A DNA stretch of 64,000 nt. Origin: Citrus sinensis. Taxonomy: Eukaryota > Streptophyta > Magnoliopsida > Sapindales > Rutaceae. Shown piece after piece: positions 1-11,444 of the stretch. Position numbers and translations under genes: made by a program. The stretch spans positions 28,617,001 through 28,681,000 of the forward strand of contig NC_068563.1 in the NCBI RefSeq assembly GCF_022201045.2, read 5' to 3'. How positions within the stretch are numbered: position 1 is the stretch's first letter; each line of letters starts with the position of its first letter. A model generated the notes under the pieces. The model was not told the DNA's origin. It saw nothing but the letters and a program-made list of their open reading frames with translations, and made no database searches.

Positions 1-610
1 TGTCATTATAGAGTTGTTCACTTGTTTGTCTTAGTACTCAGAAGTGAGATGAGAAGCTGAATTGTTTTTCTTAGAATTATAACAACTTTGAGACAGTAAA
101 TATTTCTGATAAACTTGAGATTGCATAAGGACAGGGCTTACTCAGAAAGATTTCGTTTTACAGCTCAGGATTCTTTTTCTTTACTCTCTTTCCATCTTAG
201 TTCTTCTCATTGCAGATTTGTTTGGTTCTCTAATTACTCAAAAACATTCAAGACACGAGAGTAATTTTGGTAGGTAGGTTTGAGATATACCCCAAATTCA
301 GAAATAAAGAGAAGTTGCAATTTACTCTAGATTCTGACCATTATTTTTTCAACTGAAAATCCTATAATATATTGCTTGTAATTTTCGCAATGCTCTTTGT
401 ATATTTTCAAAAACATTTATGTGAAGCCAATATCAATAGCTTCATAATTCTTTCTGAGCCCGTTATTCTGCCCGACCCAATTTGCTTGCTCATATAGAAT
501 TTCAGAAATATAAATGTGTGTGTACATATATATTTTAAAAGTATCACATAAATAAAAAAGAGCCCTTTATTTAACTCAAAACTCAAAACCCTAAACCTAG
601 ATCTTGACAA
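1..610. other. Intergenic / 5' flank of first Yippee-like gene
   Basis: AT-rich sequence in which I see no coding exon. The last 100 bases probably hold the promoter and 5' UTR of the gene starting at 611. No clear TATA box could be assigned among the many AT runs. Confidence 0.4.
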
Positions 611-1502
611 ATGAAACCTGCTCAAAAAGAAGCAGTGGCAGAGCGATCTGCTGTTCGATATGATCAGAATCCTGACACACGTTTTTTCTTGTGTACTACT
701 TGTCATACCCACATTGCTTTGTTGCGAGAACCGTTCTCCTTAGTAACACCTCTCAACTTTCTTCTCTTTGATCATATATATGTTTGTGTTCATACTTTTC
801 AAAACCTATTATTTCATAATGCCATACACTTAACACATCGAACGAACCTTGAGAACAAAATTCAATTATTAATATTGCGGCAAGCACCTTGTCGATTGAT
901 TGAAATGAATTTCGAACATTAATTCTCCCGTCGTCTAACCAATTTTGTGAATGCATTTTGCAGGATACGCAGACTGCATCAGTCATCCTAGAGAGTGTGT
1001 GAGATAGCTGCTTGAATTTTACTTTTTGGTTTGATAATAGATATGTTGGAAATTTAAATTTTATATGATTCAATGTGTTTTTGATAATTAAGCAGTGACA
1101 ACTTGGTGATTGACAGCTCAGAAACTCATTCAAGGGTCAACGGATCCACTGTGGCAAATTTGTACTGTGTTGGATGCTTCGCGCAAATTGGCTACAAGTT
1201 TGTAAGATCGTCTGTACAATTTTTCCCTAACAGCGTAACCGATTCAAATTCTTGTATCTGAAAATGTTAGATTCTTCAGGTTCAAGTGGAATACTCGCAT
1301 GACATAATTCGAGAAGGAAGAATTCTGATGGATTTGTAAGCTTCTGACTGAAAATTATACAAAATTGCTTGTCAGTATGTAGAATATTTTATATTGCCTT
1401 TTGGGTTTTGATTGCAGGCGTAAATTGTTGTTCTGGAATGGTCAGCTGATAATGGACTCAATGAGAATGCAACCAATTGTGGACGCATTTCCAGAGCAAT
1501 GA
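611..1502 (+). CDS. Yippee-like zinc-binding protein 1 (five exons, 130 aa)
   Basis: Exons 611-742, 964-998, 1117-1201, 1280-1335 and 1418-1502 join in frame across GT-AG introns to 130 residues. The Yippee fold binds one zinc through two CxxC pairs: here CTTC near residue 29 (context FFLCTTCHTHIALL) and CVGC in the third exon (context LYCVGCFAQIGYKF). The C-terminal block FWNGQLIMD matches the FWDGNQ block of the two minus-strand copies. Exon 2 is exactly 35 bp, as in the other three family members here. The N-terminus carries about 18 extra residues compared with copy 2. The usual GWxY motif after the second CxxC has become GYKF. Yippee proteins are small, mostly nuclear or cytoplasmic, and poorly understood in plants; no specific role can be inferred. 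The exon 1 donor (gtaaca) is weaker than the others. Confidence 0.85.
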
Positions 1503-2078
1503 TAATTCAAGGACAAATTACAAAGGGAGCAAAGGACTTTTTCTTTTTTTTTTTAAATGTTCATCCATTTCAGTTAATCTCTTTGTATGATTCTCTTGAG
1601 TACTTCATTTTATGCAAGTGAGATGATGGGAAATTCCAATTTCTAAATTATTGTTGAAGGATTATGATTTTGTAAGAAAAATGTATCTAAAATAGCAATA
1701 TATGTAATTCATACTCTGTCATTGAACATAGATAACTATAACACACTAAGTGCTGTTTGAAACACAATTACATCATGTATTTCTTTTTTACTTCTCTAAA
1801 TAGTCTTAGCTTATTAAGGGGAAAGAATATCATAGAATAGAAAAGCAAAAGAATACGTCATCTAGTCTCTTGAATGATAAGCGGCTTGCATTGTTCAAGA
1901 AACTAGAATGATACCAAAAATGTTTGTTTGCTCTGATTCTTCGAGTGGCGAGAATTTAATTGGGCATCAATATCGTGGTGTGTTGAGGCTTTTCAAAAAA
2001 ATATAATTTTTAATATGTTAATTTCTTTTAATATTTTAATAACACCTTCACTTTAACAAAGTAAGAATATCTTTATTA

Positions 2079-2118
<40 letters not shown>

Positions 2119-5100
2119 TATATATTATTAATTTTTATTTTATAATTACAATTTTTTCAACAATTATAACTTAAAAAGTATAACGCCTTGATACCAAATG
2201 GGGGCTAAGTACCTTATGCTTTTCTTGGAGGTCTCCTTTATCATATTATATAATAAACTTGCCATCTTTAAGGAACGACATGTGTTACATACAATATTCA
2301 AAGAACCGACATGTCATGTATTATGCGGATGACATCTCCTTCTCAAAATCAAAATGGTTGGCGGATGTAAACTGAAAAAACTGAACCTCCTTTTCCCTCA
2401 TCTTTTTCCCGTTGTTGTCCGTTGTATTTACATTTTTGTATATGGCAAGCTTCTTTTTGACCTCCCTGTTCATAGCTATCTTTAACTTCTCTTCTGTAAA
2501 ATACACGCTGAATTATCCTCGGTAATTTTTAAACATTTCTTCAATATTATTGCATTTGAAAATGGGTGTGTTCCTTTCAAAATGGTATAGTAGTAATGAA
2601 GTCATGTTTGGCAATTTATTAACATAATAAATTAACATGAATTTGTGTTGTGGCATCATTGTATTAATAATAATATATACGTATGTTGACAATTGAAATG
2701 AAACTTTATGGGACTAGTATTTGTTGAAATAATCCCATGTTTGACAATTGAAATGAAATGCATTGAGCAGCATTAACTAAAGCCTTATTACAACTTTTGC
2801 CGCATTATAAAAACATGTGCCTCCCTTGTGTATAAGCTGTATTGTAACTTTTAAAAGATAAAATTATTTAATCAATTAAAACATATTTAGTTTATTTATT
2901 ATTAATTTATAAAATAATAAATTTAAATGCCAAAAACATTGCCTACCACCAACCACCACAATTCATCGCCAACAATATTATTTTGGTATCCTTTGACTTT
3001 AATAATAGTACCAATAGAATCCTTATCACTGGAGCTACTCAATGCTGTATGTACTATAAAAAATGGAGCTTCCATTCGCTGTTCACTGTCCACTGTCCAC
3101 CGTAGGTCTATAGTCAGAGTTTCATAATAAAAACTTTGATTGTATGTTTACAATGATAGGAAACTCCATTGCTCATGAAAAATGTATTGTTGTGTAGATC
3201 CCATTATGAAGATTCTAGTGGCACCAAAATTGAAGTCAAAATATATCGAAATATGAATCTTGGCAATGGTTCCCAGTGGCTCACGATGCCAGCTGTGAGT
3301 AATTTTATTTTTATTTATAATTAAGATAATAAATTTAATAAATATAAATTATAAAACTTTTATGTATTTATAATTATAAAAATTAATTTAATATAAATAA
3401 TAACATACAAAATTATTATATATAATAATATAACACCAAACATTGTATAACATTAATATAATATAATGCTAATGTAATATAACTAAATGTAACACATCCT
3501 TTATTAATTAATATAATATATTATAATACAAATATAGTGTACCAAATACATCTCATAAACTTTATCATGCTCACAACAATAATTAATGTCGTGAAGGCCT
3601 GAACTGTGAACTGCTTCCTCATGTTAGGCCCAAGTCAAGAAATGTATTTAGGACCAAGACCAATAATACTTGGACCATAATCTCGATTAATTACAACCCA
3701 ACAATGAATTCAATACTTCGAGGGTTGACTATTGGCACCCTTTCAAAACCCTCTTAAAACCCATTAGAGTATTTTATGATTTTAATTTTTGTTAAAATTA
3801 CATTAAAGGACAAGACAAAGATACATCTAATTAAATCCACAAATAAAACACAAATTGTTTTCTTCATCAATGATTTTCTTTTATCATCAAGATTTCACAA
3901 AAAACTTACTAAAACCCCAAAGTATTAAGCAGATTATTAAAAAAAAAAACTCATCCAAGAAAAGCTTAAAACCCCTTGTCTTAAGTCGTCCTAATTCTTT
4001 ATAAGTTGTATTTATTGACAGGTCGCATTGCTAACAGTAACAACAATATTAAAAAATAATGGCCCAATAAAAATTAAATTAAAAAGATGTTACTTCAACA
4101 AGAGATGGGAAAGAACACAAGGCCGGCTTTAAGCATAAGTGAGTTAGGCGGTCGACCTTGAGCTCTATGTGTTTAAGAAGGCCTTATTGTGATCACGTTA
4201 GGAATACCTTTTTTTTATTATTTCCTTGATATATTTAAATTAATAAATATCTTTTTAATTGATAATAGGAAATAGGAAAGTCAATTTTTAGGTCTCTCTT
4301 TAATCAATAATTACGCTACAATTAAGAATTTTTGTACAAATTTTATATTCAATAACCTTAATGTTAAAGGGCTATAATTAAAAGTATTATATAACCCATT
4401 AATTCATTATTAATATTTCCAAGAAAAAGATTATGTTCTTTATTTGTATTCTTTACAATTAGATAATCACTGAGACTAGTTTACTAACATTGCCTAGATA
4501 AGTCCCGTTAGTTTATATAATATAATAACTGATATTTACAATCAGACAATTACTTACTGATATTTACAATGAGATAATTAATGAGACTAATTTACATATT
4601 ATTCTAATTTATAAATTTAATTTTTTTTTTAAATAGAGGACTTGGATTTGGCCAGGACTTTTTTTCCTAAACTCTTGTCCAGATCCTCATACGGGAGCCC
4701 CGAGCCAAAGCTCGTAGGATGGCCAGGGCCAACTCAAATTTGGGCCGGCCCGAATTTTCTTACCGTCCCTGCTAGCTTTGGGACTTGGGAGTTGAAAATT
4801 AGAAACAAATGAATTTGTCTTTGCGAAGAGTGAGAGAGCAAAAATTAAAATTAAAAAAATCATAAAAAAGAGAGAAAGTAAGTCATTAAGTTTCAGCTAC
4901 TTGACTATCATTTTCAGGGTATTCAACTCCAGCTCTTGAGATGCTTCCATCAGCCATCAGCATGCTATACTCTTCTAAAGTCTAAACCATGCTCATTAAG
5001 TTTCAGCTCAACTAATCTTCTATACACAGTGTAAACCAGATCTGGCTAAAAGCTACTCTCTCCTTGGACGTTAAAAACACTAAAACCACTCACTCTCCAT

Positions 5101-5656
5101 TTCAACTCAGTTTGGGCTTGTCTACTTATATATAGCTGTCTACTAATCTCTAAGCAATGCATCAGACAACTTAAAACTTCTGTGACTAAATAAAAAGGTC
5201 TAATCATTGCTGATTAATTACTTTCTCACCAATTAAAAATAGCCAGCTCAAAACAAGTATCAGGGATGGGACAAAGGAGACACAAGGGATAATGAGAAGC
5301 TAAAAAATTACAAGCAACCGCAGAGCATATTGTGTACAAGTGAACAAGCAAGACATTTTTTATTTTTTTTTACAGTAACCGGGATAGCAATCCCCTGTCT
5401 CATCTCACTTTCTAAGTATTCAAAATTCAAAAACAGAGTATGGTTTTTTGCCCTGATTTCTGTCAACAAATTGTAGAAAAAGTCACACAATTCCTAGAAT
5501 AAGAAACAAGGAAAGAAAATAGCATTGTCTCTACAACAAGAAGTGAACGGCCAACAGCTAATAGCTTGAATCCCAATGATCAGACCATAGCATATTGCAG
5601 CATTCTAATTGAAAGACGGCACAATTCACTACAGATTGATGGTGGCATCATTATCT
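1503..5656. other. Gene-poor AT-rich intergenic region
   Basis: Four kilobases without a convincing exon on either strand. It contains an AT microsatellite near 2081-2114, AT-rich stretches around 3300-3550 and 4200-4620, and the probable 3' UTR of the minus-strand Yippee-like gene at its right end (about 5300-5656). A GC-richer patch at about 4120-4200 looks repeat-derived but I could not define its ends. Confidence 0.4.
2081..2114. repeat. (AT)n microsatellite
   Basis: Seventeen uninterrupted AT dinucleotides. Confidence 0.95.
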
Positions 5657-7551
5657 TCAAGTGAGATCATCTTCATTGAGCTCCATCTCCCATTCTTCAA
5701 GGTTGTTTCCATCCCATGGTTGCAGTGTTTTTGCTTCTAGCATTTGGTTACCATCCCAAAAGAGTAGGCTCTTCCTGCAAAACAAGTTTTCAACCATAAC
5801 CAAATATATTATAATGCAATAAGCCCCCTTGTTTCACATAGCAAAGAACTTACAAATTCAAACCAAATTTTCCTTCTTCATAGTCATAGAGATAGTTGCT
5901 GTGATTTCCTTCTTGAATCTGAAGAATGGAACATTAAGGCACAAAAAAAAAATTACTTAATATGTAAAAGAACGATTAAAATTCTAGAGGTGAAATATCT
6001 TTAAAAGAAATCTTACACATTTGCTGCCCAATTCCTTGTGGCAGCCAGAGCATTGCACAACTGCTAAAATATGACCATCAAGCATAATATGATTTTCTGG
6101 AGTAGTATCAATCACCACGTTGTCTCTGCACGTCAACCATAAATGTAATTAATCATCGACAAAATAAAGTGGCTCACAAAAGAATATTAAAGAGAAGTTG
6201 GTGAAGTTCATATAAAATGAAATTAACGTCAACCCAACAAAGAAAATACAGAATTCCCAAACTCTGTTACTGAAATAGAATTGATATGCTAACAAATAAC
6301 TTACAGAGTTGCAGTGTGAACAGTCTTAAATTCTCTGTGCTGCAAAATGCATAAAATGGAAACCAAATGTTAGACCATAGGATATAATGATTAAATCCTT
6401 CTCCTAAGCAGCAATGAAATTTCCTTAAAACACTCAGTTTTGTGTATAAAGCCAAGAAGTATCTATAAAATCAAGTGCAAATTATAAAAGGCTGACTATC
6501 TACTCTCTAACCATAGGGAAAAAGATAAAAACAGTATGATCAAGAAAGTTGATGTAACAAATTGAACAGAGGAAGATGTTACTTTCAACAATCCAGTAGT
6601 GGGAAGTTTGAGGCCACTACAGCACCATCAAGAACAGATAAACTCAGAGAAGAAATCAATTATTTACTAAAACAAGCATTCTTTATGTTTTCGTATTGGC
6701 ACATAAAGAAAATTTACATCAAACAAAAGAAAAGGATGCTGAAACTGCTAATTTTTCATATGGAACAAGAATCGGAATCAGGACTAATAATATTGTATAC
6801 CTTGTTTTGGATAAAAGCTATGCATCTTCTTTTGCAACAAACACACATTAAAAATTTGAAGAGCCATTTAAAGCACTAAACCAAATATGACCAAGAATCC
6901 ATTTGTGAGAGATTATTATCCCCATACCATAATTGTGAAGAAGAGAGCAATCGAGCATTTACTACCAATTTATGAATTAAAAAACATAAAACGATGACTT
7001 GACAATAACAGTGAACGAAAACTAGCTAAAGAAGATTATACTACAGTGACAAGTGCAGTCTGTGCACATATATATATTTTTTTGATACATTGGAGCCTAG
7101 TAAAACTAGGCTAAACAGAACAGGGAATAGAGGTCCCATATATATCATTATATAACCAATAACCAAGACCCTCGGGAGGGTTTTCAAAGACATGAAGTCC
7201 AAGGGGTAAGGAATCAACAAGTTTCGCCATGGAATCTGCAGTTATGAGAAAAAAATCTCTCATTATGGTAATGAGCCATTGTCTATTCATCAGTTCCTTT
7301 ATGGCAGTTATGAGAAAAAAAATGTACATTAGGCATCAAGCTAGTTGAGGAAGAGCGCTGGAAAAAGCAGTGCCAATCCACCTCTGCAATGAAGAATAAG
7401 CGCAAGTCTAAGAAAAGTAAAGGCAAGGCAAGAACAAGCATTTACTTACTACATAAGCGCAATCTCGAAGCAAGCAAATATGTGTGCTGCACTTTCGGCA
7501 GAGGTAGTATTCGAGCCCTGGATTGTACAAAACCTCGTGGTTGTATGCCAT
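5657..7551 (-). CDS. Yippee-like zinc-binding protein 2 (five exons, 142 aa)
   Basis: On the minus strand, exons 7450-7551, 6305-6339, 6017-6125, 5854-5918 and 5657-5774 splice in frame (phases 0, 2, 0, 2) to 142 residues. The first zinc pair is CRKC in exon 1 (context YYLCRKCSTHICLL) and the second is CSGC in exon 3 (context VVQCSGCHKELGSKC). Exon 4 encodes a tyrosine-rich linker and exon 5 the conserved FWDGNQMLEAKTLQP block plus an acidic tail ending ELNEDDLT. The start is the first ATG of exon 1, immediately before the conserved domain. Exon 2 is 35 bp, like its paralogues. The first intron is long (about 1.1 kb); it holds AT-rich sequence and a short direct repeat at about 7237 and 7309. 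Closest in this window to the copy at 10384-11224. Confidence 0.88.
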
Positions 7552-7810
7552 TGCAGGTGCTGAGAAACGAGACTCGGAATACAGTGCAAGAAACTAATAG
7601 AAATGACTATCCGAAAATTATTCGAGGATTAACCGCGTGGCTCGTCGCCAAAAAGTGGAGGTCCCACTAAGAAGCTGTCAGGTGGCATTGTTTATAATAT
7701 TTAGTCATCCATCTTTTTGTCACAGACTGTGCCGATAGATAACTGAATAATTTATACCTTTGCTTAATATCCTGATATTAAGAAATTTCAAAGTGAAATT
7801 TTGATCGTAT

Positions 7811-7880
7811 TCCCCTTAATAGAGATTGAAGCCCGCTTTGTGTATCAGTAAGTGGACTGACTTTATATGCAGTCAAATCT
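7811..7880. repeat. Dispersed repeat, copy A (partial)
   Basis: About 70 bp with the core agagattgaagc, then ctttgtg and a cagtaNgtggact motif, shared with 8717-8830 and 9475-9590. This copy lacks the first 30 bp of the other two. Confidence 0.6.
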
Positions 7881-8373
7881 GGAAACACATTTTAAAGAAA
7901 ATTGCAATGTGAAAAGGGCTGGTGCTTAACTGACTTAACAAACCAAAATTATTTCGGGCGGAAACGGGTGTTGTTCTGGTGTGCCCAGTTGTGCACTGTT
8001 ATGGCGCTCCACTTCAAGAGTGTTAGCATTCCATTGGGGAATGTGGGCCCTACTATTCAGCACCCACTTGGAAGCTGATACGTGCACAGTTGTATCATCC
8101 GTGCTAGGTAGAAAATCATCTGCCGGCCAAAGGAACTAGGTGCCAAGAGTTTTTTTTTTTTTTTTTCCCCCTCAAATTAAAGAATACGTATTAACTTTCA
8201 ACACATAATCGCACTAGACAATGAATAAAAATTAATAAAATTTTAAAAAAATGCATCTCCATGCATGATCTGTAAAAGTCATGTGGAGAAAATATGACAA
8301 GTAACAAAAAGCTAACAAAAGTTAATTCGTATAAGAAAATTATAAAGAAATCCGTCATTGAAATGAGTGGCTC

Positions 8374-8619
8374 CTAAATTGAATCCCGCCTCTGAAGTCT
8401 CATTTCTTGATAGAACCATTCAATGAACTTGTCAGCCCTCTGATCAACCGAATCATCTTCATCCTCCACCAAATCCAACGGCTCCCCACAAACTTCACCA
8501 GTAACAGCAGCAGGCAGAGTTTCCAGCGCCAAGGAATATGGTGGAGAATTATGATGAACTGCAGCAGCTTCTGCTCCTTGAACTTGAAAACCACCAGAGC
8601 ATTTACACAGAAAGAACAT
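8374..8619 (-). CDS. DUF761-type protein, C-terminal coding piece (81 aa)
   Basis: An 81-residue minus-strand reading frame ends with VDQRADKFIEWFYQEMRLQ followed by RRDSI and a stop. This is the characteristic C-terminal signature of plant DUF761 proteins (the 'cotton fibre expressed' family), in which the basic FxxFYxxMRLQ helix sits at the very end. The middle is alanine/serine-rich with an acidic EDEDDS stretch. Family members are usually longer, with an N-terminal hydrophobic or variable region. No such upstream exon is obvious, so this may be a truncated gene, a last exon of a gene with an unseen first exon, or a short paralogue. Function is unknown. A repeat copy lies just upstream (8717-8830). 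Confidence 0.5.
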   Translation of the reverse strand: MFFLCKCSGGFQVQGAEAAAVHHNSPPYSLALETLPAAVTGEVCGEPLDLVEDEDDSVDQRADKFIEWFYQEMRLQRRDSI

Positions 8620-8716
8620 GGAACAAATGTCCTGAAAAACATCTGTTCTTGTTCAACTTTCTCCTGCGGTAATGAATAAGTGGAGTTTAATGGCAATAGA
8701 GTTTTTGTCCCTAACT

Positions 8717-8830
8717 TGTCCCTGAAGTCTATTTTTCTTACAAAAATGCCCCTTGATAGAGATTGAAGCTTGCATTGCTTTGTGGTATCAGTACGTGGAC
8801 TGCCTTTAAATGAAGTTAGTAAAGCTAATT
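8717..8830. repeat. Dispersed repeat, copy B
   Basis: Shares aagtctatttttNttacaa, a ttgaagc core and the cagtaNNtggact motif with the copy at 9475-9590, and its second half with 7811-7880. The three copies lie in the same orientation. Confidence 0.6.
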
Positions 8831-8920
8831 TAATAATTAATTCTAAGAGTACTTGCCATTTATGATTCAGGCATACCACCGTGCTTGACTTTCTACGTGA
8901 ATAACGTATATCATTTATTT

Positions 8921-9195
8921 AATTACAACAATACTCATTGGAATCATATAGCAATAGCAATAGAAAGGCAAAGACAGTTTAAGCTGCCCTTTAATTACAC
9001 AAAATACTCATTGGGATCATATAGCAATAGCAATAGAAAGGCAAAGACAATTTAAGTTGGCCTTTAATTATATACAATACTCATTGGGATCATGTAGCAA
9101 TAGCAATAGAAAGGCAAAGACAATTTAAGTCTTAATTACGCAGAATACTCATTGGGATCATATAGCAATAGCAATAGAAAGGCAAAGACATTTGA
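8921..9195. repeat. Four-copy tandem repeat, about 73-bp unit
   Basis: The phrase atactcattg recurs at 8931, 9004, 9077 and 9145, each followed by gatcatatagcaatagcaat (or a one-base variant) and aaaggcaaagaca. The spacings are 73, 73 and 68 bp, so the fourth unit follows a short deletion. The copies differ at only a few bases, which suggests recent expansion. Confidence 0.92.
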
Positions 9196-9474
9196 AGCCG
9201 CACCTAAGGGCCTGACCAATTGATTTTTATTTTTTTAAGTAGATTTATTTAGCTTTTTTATTTGTTAAACAAATTTATTTAGCCAACTACCTGGATTCGA
9301 ATCATAAATTTAAATAAAGAATACGTCATGTTAACTATACAACAAGTAAATGATGTAATAACACGTATATATTTATTTTAAAAAACCACAATACAAGTGG
9401 TGGTTATATTAAATTTAATTACACACATCATATATGCATTAGTTGATTGTATTACCTCTAATGTATTTTAAAAT

Positions 9475-9590
9475 TTCCCTTGTAAGTCTATTTTTATTAC
9501 AAAAATGACATTTGACTGATATTTGAAGCACACTTTGTGGCGTCAGTAATTGGACTACCTTTACATGTAGTTACTAAAGGTGATTTAGTA
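9475..9590. repeat. Dispersed repeat, copy C
   Basis: Third copy of the unit seen at 8717-8830. It includes the aagtctatttttattacaa segment and the ttgaagcacactttgtgg to ttggactacc segment. Confidence 0.6.
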
Positions 9591-9604
9591 AGTCTACAAG
9601 GGAC

Positions 9605-9635
9605 TGTGTGTGTGTGTGTGTGTGCACGCGCGCGC
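9605..9635. repeat. (TG)n followed by (CG)n, alternating purine-pyrimidine tract
   Basis: Thirty-one bases of strict purine-pyrimidine alternation: TG repeats pass through a TGCACG junction into CG repeats. Confidence 0.9.
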
Positions 9636-10383
9636 TCTATCCACAATGTATGAGTTTCTTTAAAGTTCCAAGTAAATTGATGAGCTTTAATAATGATTCT
9701 TATGAGTAGATAGTATGAATGATACTAGTGATAAGCATAGGATAGGCTGAAATGCAAACTTGCTATGATAGATATAACATGAACAATCCAACAGTAGTTA
9801 TTTAATACTAAAAAATGAGAGTCTGTGAAATAAAAGGGAGATCATGAGTAACTAAGTCAAGAACATGAAATAAAAGGCGAAAATCTTAAAATTTTAGCAT
9901 TCCAGGGAAACTAACTTTAAAACTAAAGTGAACTAACTTTAGTTTGTATTTATTGAGATCTCCTCTCATGATTAAATCTTTTATGGGATAAAATTCACTT
10001 AAAGGATTGGTGGTTAATAAATTAAAAATAAAATAATTAAATTTTAATTATACACTAACACTAAAGAACAAATAAAATTAAGAGATCATTGAGAAAGAAT
10101 TCTAATCCGTATAAAATAGCTAGTCGTCAAATAATTTTTCATGCCGTGGAAGACTCTGAGCTGCAGACAATTTTTTGCGTCTTTAATTTTTTTGTAACCA
10201 AGTACTCGGACCGCGAGAAATTAAAAGGGAAAAAGAACAGTAATAAAACAAATAAATAAAAAAGTAACCATACAGTCTCTTGCAAATTTTGTAATAAACA
10301 TACAGATTTTGAGTACTCGGGACATTAAACGAATACAAATTAAAAAAAAAAAAATCTTGACGACTTTCATTCAATAAATCTGC

Positions 10384-11224
10384 TTAAATCTTAAGAGGTT
10401 CCTCAACTGGCTGCAATGTTTCGGCATCCAGAATCTGATTACCATCCCAGAACAATAAATCCTCCCTGAATTAAGATTCTTCAATTAAAACCAAAAAATT
10501 GAAATGGAAATAACTAAATCTAACGAAGAGAAATCTTTTTGAGAGTATTTTTCAGTTTAAAAAAAAAGGGATACTTACAAATACAGTCCAACGTTTCCTT
10601 GTTGGTAGAGACAACTACTTTGATAATTCACTTGAATCTGAAATCGCAGTACAATTTTCAGTTATAAAAATGTGTATAACTCGGTTATTATTATTAACTC
10701 ACTCATTTGTTGAAGGTCAAACCTAAAACCTAAGTTTTAAGAAGGCCGCTTCTTCCCACTGGAGCTTAACAGAAAGTTAGAAACTTAAATACAAAGGATA
10801 TATATGATCTTACACATTTGAAGCCCACCACAGTCTTGCATCCTGTGCAAGTTACATACGCTAATGTCACATCACCAATTTTAAAATGATTGCCTTCTGT
10901 TGGAACAACCAAGTTGTCACTGGATGTCAAGCACGAGAAATTAATCACAATGCAAAATTAAGGGGAGTTAATTTCTTAATTCAACATGTCAACAAATGTA
11001 ACTGAGCAAATAAATTACTTACGGATTCGATGCATGAACTGAACGATTTTGTGCATGCTACAAAAATACGTTGAAAGCAATTGTTATAACAAATATAATT
11101 CATTGATATTACGTACGGTGTGTATGCAATTTTGAATCAAAAGAATGTGGGTATGGCAGCTACGGCACAAATAGAACTGTGAAGAAAAACAATCATAAAC
11201 AATTGCTTCTCTGTCACCTTCCAT
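10384..11224 (-). CDS. Yippee-like zinc-binding protein 3 (five exons, 129 aa)
   Basis: Minus-strand exons 11117-11224, 11023-11057, 10814-10919, 10579-10637 and 10384-10465 join in frame to 129 residues. CRSC in exon 1 (context FYLCRSCHTHILL) and CTGC in exon 3 (context YVTCTGCKTVVGFKC) form the two halves of the zinc site. Exon 5 encodes LLFWDGNQILDAETLQP, nearly the same block as copy 2, but stops soon after, without the long acidic tail. Exon 2 is again 35 bp and the exon phases match copy 2, so the two are close paralogues in the same orientation about 3 kb apart. The exon 1 donor is gtacgt. All splice sites and reading frames are intact, so it is probably expressed. Confidence 0.87.
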
Positions 11225-11410
11225 TGTAAATCTGATTGATCAAAAATATCTCTCGGAAACCAAAGAATCGTTATGTCAAGAATTGCATGTGTTAATTAGA
11301 GAAGTATCTCCTCTTATAATGATTTCATGAGGATGTTTCCTACTCGATTTGTAATTAATAATTGAAAAAAAAAAGAGTTTAACCTGTGGAAGAAAAAAGA
11401 ATTCGAGTTA

Positions 11411-11444
<34 letters not shown>

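Noticed and set aside
8921..9195. CRISPR-like repeat array
   Set aside because: Units are direct tandem copies with no unique spacers, in a plant nuclear context.
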